From: G963665925 sp963676345
GTDB lineage: Bacteria; Bacillota; Clostridia; Peptostreptococcales; Acidaminobacteraceae
Length of the DNA stretch: 64,000 nt
Assembly (NCBI GenBank): GCA_963676345.2
Contig: CAXXTS010000002.1
Coordinates: 124,001 to 188,000, forward strand
Direction of reading: 5' to 3'
The translations under genes and the position numbers were made by a program. The notes beneath the pieces were generated by a model. It had not been told where the DNA came from, did not search any database, and worked only from the letters and a program-made list of their open reading frames with translations. Positions 7,892-17,199 of this stretch are shown here, one piece after another. How positions within the stretch are numbered: position 1 is the stretch's first letter; each line of letters begins with the position of its first letter.

Positions 7892-8719
7892 ATGAAACTG
7901 CCTAAACAAACTTATGAAGCAAAACTATCGGAACTCCAAATTGAACTGGTAAAACTACAGGAATGGGTTATTCACAAGGGTCTGAAAGTGGTTGTAATCT
8001 TTGAAGGCCGCGATGCAGCTGGAAAAGGCGGCACAATCAAACGCATTACCCAAAGTCTGAACCCACGTTCTTGCAGGGTTGTAGCGCTTGCAAAACCCAC
8101 AGAAAAAGAAAGATCGCAGTGGTACTTCCAGCGCTATGTGCCACACCTTCCAAGTGCAGGTGAAATGGTTCTATTCGATAGAAGCTGGTACAATCGTGCC
8201 GGTGTAGAGCGTGTCATGGGCTTTTGCAGTGATGAAGCCTACTGGGAGTTTTTAAAATCCGTTCCAGAGTTTGAAGACATGCTCATTCGCTCTGGCATTA
8301 TTCTGATTAAATACTGGTTTTCAGTAAGTGATGAAGAGCAGGAGCGCCGATTCCAAGAACGCATTAAAGACAAGACAAAGCGGTGGAAATTAAGTGATAT
8401 GGATCTTGAAGCACGTTCAAAATGGGTTGACTATTCAAAAGCAAAAGATGTTATGTTTCAGTATACCGACACACAAAGTGCACCATGGTATGTTATTGAG
8501 TCTGATGTGAAGCGAAACGCGCGTATAAACTGTATTAGCCACCTGCTCTCGATGATTCCTTATGAAGAACTCAAACATAAAAAGCTGCAACTGCCTGAGC
8601 GACAAGTCAATACAGGGTATGTTAGACCCCCGCTTGATTCCATGAACTATGTTCCTGACGTTGCTTCGGTTCTCGCCAAAAAAACTCAAAAAAAGAAAAA
8701 GGGAACCCGTAAAAAGTAG
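7892..8719 (+). CDS. ppk2: Polyphosphate kinase 2 family protein
   Basis: This is a 275-residue PPK2-family kinase that moves phosphate between polyphosphate and nucleotides. Walker A is GRDAAGKGG at 39-47, followed by the family segment TIKRITQSLNPRSCRVVAL; Walker B plus lid is LFDRSWYNRAGVERV near 94-107, and KRWKLSDMDLEAR with DAxx-type residues follows. A short single-domain protein of this kind phosphorylates NDP or NMP using polyP. The C-terminus ends in a very basic tail (KKTQKKKKGTRKK), plausible for polyP binding. AAAGGAG precedes the ATG at 11 nt, a little far. It is monocistronic, with a strong terminator 130 nt downstream. Confidence 0.92.
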   Translation: MKLPKQTYEAKLSELQIELVKLQEWVIHKGLKVVVIFEGRDAAGKGGTIKRITQSLNPRSCRVVALAKPTEKERSQWYFQRYVPHLPSAGEMVLFDRSWYNRAGVERVMGFCSDEAYWEFLKSVPEFEDMLIRSGIILIKYWFSVSDEEQERRFQERIKDKTKRWKLSDMDLEARSKWVDYSKAKDVMFQYTDTQSAPWYVIESDVKRNARINCISHLLSMIPYEELKHKKLQLPERQVNTGYVRPPLDSMNYVPDVASVLAKKTQKKKKGTRKK

Positions 8720-8847
8720 GCAGCCGCATATGTGCCTTTTATACCAAAACCTATCATCAGTTGTTCATAAATTTGAACCCATACGGCTCTTGTTTGTAGT
8801 GGCAACTTAAATAGGAGCCCCTTAAAATTGTACTTAAAAGCTTAAAA

Positions 8848-8898
8848 GGGTGCTTAAACGACACTGAATCTCGAGTCGTTTAAGCACCCTTACTATTT
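8848..8898. terminator. Long hairpin between ppk2 and the dehydrogenase gene
   Basis: A perfect 15-bp stem, GGGTGCTTAAACGAC at 8848-8862 with its complement at 8875-8889, sits between two convergent genes. It has a T-rich flank on the plus side (TTACTATTTG) and probably terminates both. Confidence 0.75.
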
Positions 8899-8910
8899 GC
8901 CTCTGCCCTT

Positions 8911-9906
8911 CTATTCCTTAATACCGCTGTTTATACGCAGTACTAAATTGCCCTTTTTATTACCTGCTTCGACATACCGGTGGGCTTCAACAATTTTTTC
9001 AAGTGGTAGTATCTGATCAATATAGACCTTTAGCACATCTTTTTCAACAAGGTCGAGAACTTTGAACATGCTGTCATTTTTCTGAGCCGTCATTTTCATA
9101 TATATACTGGTCTTTGATGTGAGCTTGGCAAGCTGAGACCTCAAGAAATAAGCAACTGTTGGATTAGCAATAATATAGCGTCCACCTGCATTAAAGCACT
9201 TCATTGTGCGCCCAAAGTCTCCCTTTCCAACCACATCTAAAATCACATCATAGGTATTTCCAAGCTGGGTATAGTCCTCTTTCTGATAGTCTATCACATA
9301 GTCTGCACCCACTTGTTTGAGAAAATCCAGTTTGTCAGCCCTGTCTACTGCTGTGACCACTGCTCCATAATGTTTAGCCATTTGAATTGCCATTGTACCA
9401 ATACTGCCACCTGCACCATTAATGAGAATAGACTCACCCTTTTTCAACTGACTGCTTCCAACAAAGTTAAGTGCTTCTAGACTGCCTACAGGAAGGGCCG
9501 CCGCCTCTTCAAAACTGAGCGTCTGAGGCTTTTTAACCAGAATCCCCTCTTTGCGGGCTACCTTTAAAGTTATATACTCCGCATAGCCGCCAAACTTCAT
9601 TCCCGGTGTTGCAATGACTGCATCTCCTACTTCAAAGTCCTTGACTGACCTGCCTACAGCCTCAACCGTCCCCGCCAGTTCTTGCCCAAGTATGCGTTCA
9701 CGCGGTTTAAAAAAACCAAATACAAACCGCATAATAAGCTTTATGGTAAATATAAAATCTAGAGCGCGCACCTCACAGTCTCCAAGGGTTACCGTTGATG
9801 CGTGAATTTTAATAAGGACTTCGTCACTTTCTGGGACTGGCTTCTCTACGTCTTTCAGCTTTAGAACTTCAGGCGGGCCGTACGCGTTCCATACTACAGC
9901 TTTCAT
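8911..9906 (-). CDS. NAD(P)-dependent alcohol dehydrogenase / quinone oxidoreductase-like (MDR) protein
   Basis: This is a 331-residue medium-chain dehydrogenase/reductase. The GroES-like N-terminal domain (about 1-120) contains ILGQELAGTVEAVG; the nucleotide-binding domain carries GAGGSIG at 164-170 and GADYVIDYQKEDY. The Cys/His ligands of zinc alcohol dehydrogenases are not apparent, which puts it with the zinc-free quinone oxidoreductase or enoyl reductase-like branch that uses NADPH. The substrate is unknown. The ATG at 9904-9906 follows GGAGGCA. It stands alone between a terminator hairpin and a 319-nt intergenic region. Confidence 0.85.
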   Translation of the reverse strand: MKAVVWNAYGPPEVLKLKDVEKPVPESDEVLIKIHASTVTLGDCEVRALDFIFTIKLIMRFVFGFFKPRERILGQELAGTVEAVGRSVKDFEVGDAVIATPGMKFGGYAEYITLKVARKEGILVKKPQTLSFEEAAALPVGSLEALNFVGSSQLKKGESILINGAGGSIGTMAIQMAKHYGAVVTAVDRADKLDFLKQVGADYVIDYQKEDYTQLGNTYDVILDVVGKGDFGRTMKCFNAGGRYIIANPTVAYFLRSQLAKLTSKTSIYMKMTAQKNDSMFKVLDLVEKDVLKVYIDQILPLEKIVEAHRYVEAGNKKGNLVLRINSGIKE

Positions 9907-10225
9907 AAAATGCCTCCATTATTTTTCTTATCTAGAATATTCATCTTACTCTACATATTATACAAAATTAAGCAGACTACACTTTTAATTAAATGCACCT
10001 TTTATTGACTACACCTGTAGTTTGTTATTACCCACATATTGGGCTGACTCACGCTAAATGCCCCTGTTTAAGTACCCATTTGCAAGCCCTATATCAAAAG
10101 GAAAAGCCACCTGTAAGATTTTCCACTATCAATAAAACCAATAAAACGAAAAAGTTCCAGTCAGTATGACACCAATGTCGCCTATACTTCTGGAACTTAT
10201 ACTCAGCTTCTATCTAATAATTTTT
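9907..10225. other. Gene-free stretch between the dehydrogenase and BMC genes
   Basis: It holds the dehydrogenase leader, a short palindrome near 10004-10020 (actacacctgtagt) and the terminator hairpin of the shell-protein gene. I see no open frame or RNA gene in it. Confidence 0.6.
10146..10198 (-). terminator. Terminator of the BMC shell protein gene
   Basis: AAGTTCCAG (10152-10160) pairs with CTGGAACTT (10190-10198) around a longer loop, followed on the minus strand by TTTTTCGTTTT. It lies 28 nt after the stop. Confidence 0.75.
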
Positions 10226-10771
10226 TTAAAGTGCATCTATCATGTTTTCAGCTGGCGATGGGATCACCACGGATGAAACAATTTTCGAACCTTGACCTAC
10301 AGCTGCTTCACCAGATGAAAGTGCGGATTTGACCGAAGCAACATCACCTGTGATAAGGACAACACATTTGCCCCCAACCCCCACTCGAATAATTACACTA
10401 AGCAGTTCAATATTTGAAGCCTTCTTCATGGCATCAGCGCCTAAAAGACCGTAAGACATACTCCGAGTTTCAAGTATTCCCAATGCTTTAATTGAGTGCT
10501 TGTCCACTTTGGTATTGATTTTTTCAATGACACCTTCTGCAAGACTGGCAATCACAACAGATCCAATTACAGTCGAGCCACCTTCTTCTGTTCCAACAGA
10601 AATGGCATTTTTCACGTCTGCCACATCGCCTGTAATAATCACAAAATACTTTCCGACACAGATCATACGACTTTCAAGAACGCTCACCTTTGCACTTTTA
10701 ACCATGGCGTCCAGTGCTTGCATGCCCAGACCAATACTGCTAAATTCAATTGCACCAATAGATTTACCCAT
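10226..10771 (-). CDS. Solitary trimeric BMC-domain shell protein, PduT-like
   Basis: This is a 181-residue protein made of two fused BMC domains (about residues 4-85 and 97-180), the layout of trimeric BMC-T shell proteins. It resembles PduT closely: MGKSIGAIEFSSIGLGMQALD matches the PduT start, and Cys38 in RMICVGKYF falls at the position of the PduT Cys that holds a [4Fe-4S] cluster in the central pore. The second domain starts ALGILETRSMSYGLLGADAMKKASN. I start it at ATG 10769-10771, after GGAGGTTTC. No other microcompartment gene (hexamer, pentamer, enzyme or aldehyde dehydrogenase) is in this window, and it has its own terminator. It may serve a compartment encoded elsewhere or act outside one. 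Confidence 0.88.
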   Translation of the reverse strand: MGKSIGAIEFSSIGLGMQALDAMVKSAKVSVLESRMICVGKYFVIITGDVADVKNAISVGTEEGGSTVIGSVVIASLAEGVIEKINTKVDKHSIKALGILETRSMSYGLLGADAMKKASNIELLSVIIRVGVGGKCVVLITGDVASVKSALSSGEAAVGQGSKIVSSVVIPSPAENMIDAL

Positions 10772-10948
10772 ATAGAAACCTCCGATACGCTTTTTTCCTA
10801 CCTTCACTATATCAAACCCATAATGCAAATAGAGGTGCATTTTCAAATGTGTAAAAATATTATCTGATTGCTTTAAAATATTACACAACTTAAAAAGACG
10901 GATCATAAACCACTTATTAAAAGCGATCTATGACCGTCTCTTCATCTA

Positions 10949-13945
10949 TCATTCATCGAGATCCCTATTACTATAGACTTTGATTTGATTCTTACCAGAA
11001 TGCTTAGCGTCATATAGCGCCTTATCAGCAAGGTCCATAAACTGTTCAGTACTGGTATCTTGCTGAGGAATAGCAGAATATACGCCCATACTAACCGTAT
11101 TTGAAACGCTTAATACGGTGCCTTCAACATCGAGTTCCAAACAAGCTACTGCCTCTTTCAATCTATCCGCAACGGCTAGTGCCCCTTCCTCATTTGTATC
11201 ATAAAGCACTACAGCAAATTCGTCACCACCAAATCTAGAGGGAAAATCCGTCGATCTAGGAAGTGTCATTTCGATATTATGTGCAAAGGCCTGCAAGAAA
11301 TGATCGCCGAAAATATGTCCATTTTCATCGTTAATATCTTTGAAATCATCTATATCCAGCATAATCAAAGAAACATAGTTATTACTTCTAACGGCCAATT
11401 GAATATACTCTTCAAAGACACTATCAAAATAGCGTCTATTGAATATGCCCGTTAGCGGATCTTTGATTGACACTGCCTCCAACTCATCTACAGCGTGTTC
11501 TAATTGTAGATTCAAGTGAGATAATTCAGAATTCCTTCTTGAAAGCAACTGTCCTTCTCGAATTTTTACAATACCGTACACAAACATGAAGCTTAACAGT
11601 CCATAGCTCATATACGCATACTGGGTCTTGTACCAAGGGAGTGCTATAGAAAACTGAAGCGATACCGGGTCGGATACATTGCCTTGTATATCACTTACAC
11701 GGACAAAGAAAGTATAGTTCCCTGGCGGAATATTGGAATATGACGCAAAGTTATTTGAACCGCTGTTAATCCAATCTGCATCTAAGTTTTCCAGATAAAA
11801 ACTATACTGAATGTCGGATTTAGAACTATACTCCAAGGCTTCAAAATCAAAACTCAAATAATTCTCATCTGCTCCGAAGGCATAGGTTTCTCCATTCAAT
11901 ATTCGATTCACACCACTAACTGGCTCATGATAAACAGATACATTGGTTATATATATTGGCGGAAACTGCTTTTCACGATTAATATGTGCAATCGGTATTT
12001 TATCAACGCCATGTATGCCTCCAATATAAATACGCCCATTATCATCCTTAAAGCTGGTACCTGTATACTCACCGCCACCAAGACCTTCCACCTCTGTCAG
12101 GTTGACAATGGATTTACTGGTTGAATCAATAATTGAAATGCCCAGGCGTGTAACAGCCCAAATTTTCCCGCCTTCTGATTCCTCTATACTGATTACTGTA
12201 TTATTTAAGAGGCCTTCCTTTTCAGTGAATGACTCAAATGAATCATCCTCTTCATGATAGAGGGCGATGCCTCCGCCGCCTGATCCAACCCATATGCGAC
12301 CTTGACTGTCTTGAAAAATGACACGTGCATTATTGCTTGCAATGGCCTTTCTATTATTCTGCTCTTTAAAATAGCCTACTAGTTGATTTTCATTATGATT
12401 ATATCGATAGAGCCCATAATTTGATGCAATCCAAATACGCCCTTTACTATCTTCAAACAAATCATAAATCAAATCATCTTCAATTTTCTTATCCTTGCTT
12501 TTACTGTTTACTTGCTCAACTAAATTAAGCCGGTCGTCAAAATGATAGACGCCGTCTATGTAGGTCCCCACCCACAAATGATTGTCATGATCAACCTCCA
12601 GCGAATAAACAATTGTATCCTTTGGCAAAATACCTAAGGATACAAACCGATCACTTGACGCGTCATATTGCGCCACACCATTATAAGTAGCAACCAATAA
12701 TTGACCCTTATATTCTACAAAATCCATTACTTGATCACTACTCAGTTCATGTTTTCCTTCATTTAGAGCAGTGTATTTTACCATTTTATCTGTTTTCGGA
12801 TCATACCTATTCAACCCTTTATTATAAACTGCAATCCATAGGCGATCCTTTGAATCTCTATAAATGGTATTAATTTTGCCTGCATCCAGTGCATCTGGGT
12901 CATCAGAGTCATGTGTAAACTCAACGTATGAACTTACATTTGGATCTAGCTTATATACACCATTTCCATTGGTGCCAATCCATAGTACCCCTTCTGAGTC
13001 CTCTAAGAAACTATAAACAACCGTATGTCCAATATCACCTTTTTTATTGTCTCCCGGGAACCGTATATTTCTAACTCCGTCAGATGCAAATAAACCGCCC
13101 CCCCAAGTACCTACCCAGAGAATACCGTCTTTGGTTTGATGTACTGCATACACCCGGTTATCTTCATACGCCATCTTATGAAGGACATTGAATTTCAAGT
13201 CTAAGTCCATGGTGCCGCCATCCCACATCCCTAGGGTCAAGACACCCGGTTCAAACTCTTTAATGACCATCACATACTTGGATGGATAATCTATATTGAC
13301 AAACTCAAGGCTATCACTTGCCTCATCGAAATAATACAAGCCTTCATAAGTCCCTACCAGCAAACGATTTTGAGAGTCTAAATACAGGCTGCGAACAACG
13401 TTTCCTTCAACTTCATATGTTTCAATCATACCCGTTTCACGATTGAGCCTGTTTAATCCCTCCATTGTCCCAAACCACATATTCCCATAGGCATCTGGCT
13501 GAATCGCAACAATGACATTATTTGATAGCCTACTGCTATCACTCGAATAATTTGTAAAGGTCTGCGTATCAATATCTAATTTGGAAACACCTTGATATGT
13601 CCCCAACCAAAGAACATTGTTTTCTTCTTCATAAAAAGTAGTTTGTATCAAATTGTTGGCAAGTCCATTGGTTTCGAATGGATCATTACGATAGCTCAAC
13701 GTGCTTTTTCCATTGAATTTATAAAGCCCACCTTGTGTTGCAAACCAAATATAGCCGTGCTTGTCTTGCACTATGGAAGATACTGAAAAATCCTTAAGCC
13801 CAATATCTTGTCCGATATGCTCAAACACAATCGAAGCTGTATCGTCAAATATATCCTGACGCTCAGCATAATTTATATCACCAAAAGCACATGTAATTAT
13901 CACTGTCAAAATGCATAAATGAATTAAGTATCGAACTTTGCTCAT
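10949..13945 (-). CDS. Two-component-regulator-propeller sensor with GGDEF diguanylate cyclase output
   Basis: This is a 998-residue one-piece receptor. A signal/anchor segment (about 5-25) is followed by an extracytoplasmic beta-propeller built of about a dozen 'YIWFATQGGLYKFN'-type reg_prop repeats (about 40-660), a Y_Y_Y domain (about 700-775, ending IPPGNYTFFVRVSD), one transmembrane helix (near 785-805), a short coiled coil and a GGDEF domain (about 830-990). The active loop GGDEF begins at residue 906 and is preceded at five residues by RSTD, the RxxD inhibitory site, so the cyclase should be active and inhibited by its product. It should make c-di-GMP in response to an external ligand, perhaps a polysaccharide or peptide. 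AGGAGAT precedes the ATG. Propeller sensors usually end in a histidine kinase, and the GGDEF output is less common. Confidence 0.93.
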   Translation of the reverse strand: MSKVRYLIHLCILTVIITCAFGDINYAERQDIFDDTASIVFEHIGQDIGLKDFSVSSIVQDKHGYIWFATQGGLYKFNGKSTLSYRNDPFETNGLANNLIQTTFYEEENNVLWLGTYQGVSKLDIDTQTFTNYSSDSSRLSNNVIVAIQPDAYGNMWFGTMEGLNRLNRETGMIETYEVEGNVVRSLYLDSQNRLLVGTYEGLYYFDEASDSLEFVNIDYPSKYVMVIKEFEPGVLTLGMWDGGTMDLDLKFNVLHKMAYEDNRVYAVHQTKDGILWVGTWGGGLFASDGVRNIRFPGDNKKGDIGHTVVYSFLEDSEGVLWIGTNGNGVYKLDPNVSSYVEFTHDSDDPDALDAGKINTIYRDSKDRLWIAVYNKGLNRYDPKTDKMVKYTALNEGKHELSSDQVMDFVEYKGQLLVATYNGVAQYDASSDRFVSLGILPKDTIVYSLEVDHDNHLWVGTYIDGVYHFDDRLNLVEQVNSKSKDKKIEDDLIYDLFEDSKGRIWIASNYGLYRYNHNENQLVGYFKEQNNRKAIASNNARVIFQDSQGRIWVGSGGGGIALYHEEDDSFESFTEKEGLLNNTVISIEESEGGKIWAVTRLGISIIDSTSKSIVNLTEVEGLGGGEYTGTSFKDDNGRIYIGGIHGVDKIPIAHINREKQFPPIYITNVSVYHEPVSGVNRILNGETYAFGADENYLSFDFEALEYSSKSDIQYSFYLENLDADWINSGSNNFASYSNIPPGNYTFFVRVSDIQGNVSDPVSLQFSIALPWYKTQYAYMSYGLLSFMFVYGIVKIREGQLLSRRNSELSHLNLQLEHAVDELEAVSIKDPLTGIFNRRYFDSVFEEYIQLAVRSNNYVSLIMLDIDDFKDINDENGHIFGDHFLQAFAHNIEMTLPRSTDFPSRFGGDEFAVVLYDTNEEGALAVADRLKEAVACLELDVEGTVLSVSNTVSMGVYSAIPQQDTSTEQFMDLADKALYDAKHSGKNQIKVYSNRDLDE

Positions 13946-14239
13946 AATCTATCTCCTGTAAGTATATTGATTCAGCCTATGTACCCCAGGCATTCTTTCG
14001 TGTAGTACTAATACCCAATTTTAACATAAGTTATGTGTACTTTTATAAAAAATGGCAGAAGTGTTCATTTTTAAGTTTAATCGGTAAATAAGTGAACGTC
14101 CTGTGTGGGAAGCTATCTTCATAGATTCTTTTCTCCTAGCATGCATACATTTTTATTGTAATTAATATTTATAAATTTTAAGAAGCTTTAAAATTTTAAC
14201 CCTTAAATGTTTCTACCCTGTAATATTTCATTATGATTA

Positions 14240-14275
14240 TGCTATACTTTGCACAACCAATTATTTCTAATTGGT
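14240..14275 (+). promoter_or_regulatory. Extended -10 promoter with palindromic operator upstream of the symporter gene
   Basis: TGCTATACT (14240-14248) is an extended -10 with no good -35, suggesting an activator or a weak promoter. Eight nucleotides downstream lies the perfect inverted repeat ACCAATTA-TTTC-TAATTGGT (14256-14275), which covers the likely start point. The regulator is unknown. It sits in the 400-nt divergent region between the diguanylate cyclase and symporter genes, in which I see no gene. Confidence 0.5.
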
Positions 14276-14343
14276 ATTAAGCCCTTACTACAACAGGGTT
14301 TAATGTATTCGTCGGAATTATGTTTTATCATCTGGGAGGGCTT

Positions 14344-15768
14344 ATGAATTTACAGTTAATCATCGTTGTTGCCTATATAGCTGCCTTATTCGCTATCAGT
14401 GCTTATGCAAGAAAACTCACAAAGGGTGGAAATGCCGAAAGTTTCATTTTGGCTGGTCGACAATTAACCACACCGCTTGTTGCCGTTACTGTTACAGGCT
14501 TAGCCATAGGAGGCGCTTCAACAATTGGCGTAGCTGAGAACGCCTACAAAGCAGGTCTTTCTGCTGGTTGGTACAATGTGGCTTGGGGTCTTGGTGCCAT
14601 ACTTGTCGGTCTTATTACTGCAAAAAAATATAGAAACCTAAATGTGTCTACCATTCCTGAACTCTTTGAAAGATACTATGGAAAACAGGCTAGAATCTTC
14701 ACGGTTGTTATTCAAATTGTCGTGATGATTGTCATCGCATCCCTCCAGTATCTTGCTGGCGGCGCTATTTTAACATCCCTGCTGCCAGATATTTTCACAA
14801 TGAAAATGGGCATGATTGTCAGTGCATTTGTATTCGTTGGCATCACGTTTATTGGTGGCATGTGGTCTGCAGGTCTTTCAAATATTTTAAATGTCACACT
14901 CATTTATTTCGGTATTATTTTAGCAAGTATCACTTCAGTCAAATCCCTTGGTGGCATGAGTGCCATCAAAATGAACCTACCAACGGATATTCCTTATATG
15001 CATATTGTGGATGGCCTCGGCTGGGGAATTATCTTAGCTTGGATTGCGGTTATGATTACACAGTCCCAGTCACTACAAGCCGTTGTACAAATATCATTTA
15101 GTGCCAAAGATGAAAACCACGCGCGCAGGGGCTTCATTATTGGTGGTCTTATTATGCTTCCCATTGGATTTCTTTCAGCCATTATGGGCATTGCTGCCAA
15201 GTCAGCTTTTCCTGATATTAATGCGACCATGGCTCTGCCTAAAATGATTATGTCGCTTCACCCTGCCCTTGCAGGTATAACCCTTGCAGCACTTTGGGCC
15301 GCAGATGTTTCAACTGCATGCAACTTGCTTTTAGGCACGTCTACTTTGTTTTCTCAAGACATTTACAAAAAATATATTAACCCGGATGTAAGCGATGCCA
15401 AATTCGCTGTCATAACAAAGGTTACGGTTATTGTCATTGGTATCTTCACATTTTTCTTATCCCTCACAGTTGTGGGCATCTTAAAGACACTTACAATTGC
15501 CCTGAGCCTAATGACTGCCTTTACACTCACCTTCTTCTTTACAATTTTCAAGCCATCCCTTTGCAGAAAAAGCTCTGCTGCAACGACTACAGCAGCTGGG
15601 GTTGTTGTCTTAATTCTATGGAAGATGTTTCCCGCTGTCCACATTGGATCCCACCCAATCTATATGGAATGGGTTGTATGTATGATTGTATTCCTTTTAA
15701 CAGCGGTTATAGATAAGCGTCACATTAATACGACAGAAAAAAAGGAGCATTTAAATGAAGCAGTTTAG
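14344..15768 (+). CDS. Sodium:solute symporter family protein
   Basis: This is a 474-residue membrane protein of the SSS (PutP/PanF-like) family with about 13 hydrophobic helices. The early segment GNAESFILAGRQLTTPLV and the following GLAIGGASTIGVAENAYKAGLSAGWY are typical of the family core. I start it at ATG 14344, after GGGAGGG; a start at 14320 is possible but has no ribosome binding site. Its end overlaps the next gene, a LarA-type racemase, by 14 nt, so the two are coupled. The transporter probably brings in the 2-hydroxy acid (or related compound) that the racemase acts on, a functional guess from gene pairing. Confidence 0.85.
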   Translation: MNLQLIIVVAYIAALFAISAYARKLTKGGNAESFILAGRQLTTPLVAVTVTGLAIGGASTIGVAENAYKAGLSAGWYNVAWGLGAILVGLITAKKYRNLNVSTIPELFERYYGKQARIFTVVIQIVVMIVIASLQYLAGGAILTSLLPDIFTMKMGMIVSAFVFVGITFIGGMWSAGLSNILNVTLIYFGIILASITSVKSLGGMSAIKMNLPTDIPYMHIVDGLGWGIILAWIAVMITQSQSLQAVVQISFSAKDENHARRGFIIGGLIMLPIGFLSAIMGIAAKSAFPDINATMALPKMIMSLHPALAGITLAALWAADVSTACNLLLGTSTLFSQDIYKKYINPDVSDAKFAVITKVTVIVIGIFTFFLSLTVVGILKTLTIALSLMTAFTLTFFFTIFKPSLCRKSSAATTTAAGVVVLILWKMFPAVHIGSHPIYMEWVVCMIVFLLTAVIDKRHINTTEKKEHLNEAV

Positions 15769-17044
15769 TTTGAAATTTGGTCATAAGAAAACTGAATTAC
15801 ATATTGATAAGGACCATTTAATTGGTGAAATAAAACTGGCTGGAGAAGCAAAATCCATGTCAGAAGAGGACATTATACGTCAAAGCCTAAAGAACCCCAT
15901 TGCCTCACAAACACTGGACCGGGTCATCTCACCAGACGATCAGGTCTGCATTGTCATTTCTGATGTAACGAGAATGTATCAGCGTCCCCATATATTCTTA
16001 CCGATTCTTGTTGACGAACTCATCGGTGCTGGGGCTAAGGAAGAAAACATCTTCTTTATCTCTGCTCTGGGCTCTCATAGAAAGCACACTGAGGATGAGC
16101 ATAAAAAATTACTGGGAGATAGCCTTTATGGCAGATTTCATATTGAAGATCATGACTGCAATGATGCAGATAACCTCGTAGAAATTGGTACAACTTCAAG
16201 AGGTACGGTTGTGGAGGTCAATAAAAAGGCTGCTCAGGCTGACAAGGTGATTATGACAGGAGCCGTTGTATACCATGTTATGGCTGGATGGGGCGGTGGC
16301 CGTAAATCTGTACTGCCTGGAATTGCATCTCGAAAAAGCATTATGATGAATCATGCCATTTCAATGGAGCGTCCAGAAAATCTTACAAGTGGCCCGAACC
16401 CCTTATGTGACTGTGCATTATATGACAACAACCCACTCAACTTAGATATGATTGAAGCCGCTGAAATGTTTAACCCGGCTTTTATGTTCAACGTTATTTT
16501 AGGCGGAGGTGAAATCATAGCCGCTGTCAGTGGCGATATTACCGTGGCCCATAAAAAGGGCTGTCAAATGGTATCAGAGTTCAACGATGTTGAAATTCAG
16601 GAAAAAGGTGACATGATTATTGCCTCGGGTGGCGGATTTCCAAAAGACTTGAATTTCTACCAGTCTACTAAGGTCATTTACAATGCCATGCGCGCCATTC
16701 ATGAAGACGGCATACTCATTATTCTAGCCAGCTGTTCAGAAGGCTTTGGTCACCCTGAAGTCCAGCATATTATTCAAAATTTCAAAGACAATCCTGAACG
16801 CGAAGAAGAACTGCACAGCAATTACACCATCGCAAAGTACATAGGCTACTTGGCGTGCTGGTATGCGACTAAATACAATATTATCTACGTTTCTGATATC
16901 GATGCAAAAGATATGGACAGTTCAGATATAACGATAGTCAAGACGCTGGACGAAGCGCTTGAAACAGCTTATAAACTGAAAGGCCGCAGGGATTTAAAAA
17001 CATATGTTATGCCTGATGGGAACTTATTTCCTGTTATGAAGTAA
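15755..17044 (+). CDS. LarA-family nickel-pincer racemase/epimerase
   Basis: This is a 429-residue protein of the lactate racemase (LarA, DUF2088) family, which uses the nickel-pincer nucleotide cofactor. The residues that hold or serve the cofactor in Lactiplantibacillus LarA occur at the same numbers: His108 in ALGSHRKH, His174 in VVYHVMAGW, Lys184 in GGGRKSVLPG (the cofactor-linked Lys) and His200 in MMNHAIS. Catalytic competence is therefore likely. The family includes racemases and epimerases of many 2-hydroxy acids, so the substrate may not be lactate. No larB, larC or larE cofactor gene lies in the window. AAAGGAGCA precedes the ATG, which lies inside the symporter gene. Confidence 0.88.
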   Translation: MKQFSLKFGHKKTELHIDKDHLIGEIKLAGEAKSMSEEDIIRQSLKNPIASQTLDRVISPDDQVCIVISDVTRMYQRPHIFLPILVDELIGAGAKEENIFFISALGSHRKHTEDEHKKLLGDSLYGRFHIEDHDCNDADNLVEIGTTSRGTVVEVNKKAAQADKVIMTGAVVYHVMAGWGGGRKSVLPGIASRKSIMMNHAISMERPENLTSGPNPLCDCALYDNNPLNLDMIEAAEMFNPAFMFNVILGGGEIIAAVSGDITVAHKKGCQMVSEFNDVEIQEKGDMIIASGGGFPKDLNFYQSTKVIYNAMRAIHEDGILIILASCSEGFGHPEVQHIIQNFKDNPEREEELHSNYTIAKYIGYLACWYATKYNIIYVSDIDAKDMDSSDITIVKTLDEALETAYKLKGRRDLKTYVMPDGNLFPVMK

Positions 17045-17148
17045 AAAGGGATTTAAACCATTGTACGACTTGTGTTTTGATCATAGAAGTATCAGAGGAC
17101 TTTGCAATCTCTTCAACTTAGAACTTCAAACTTTATTTGAGGAAGTAG

Positions 17149-17177
17149 TTGACACTGCATTCGATATTCTGTATACT
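17149..17177 (+). promoter_or_regulatory. Consensus sigma-A promoter of the T-box / tryptophan transporter operon
   Basis: TTGACA (17149-17154), 17 nt, then TATACT (17172-17177). The predicted transcript starts near 17184, just before the T-box stem I. Confidence 0.85.
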
Positions 17178-17199
17178 CATTTTTATATAAAATCGATAA

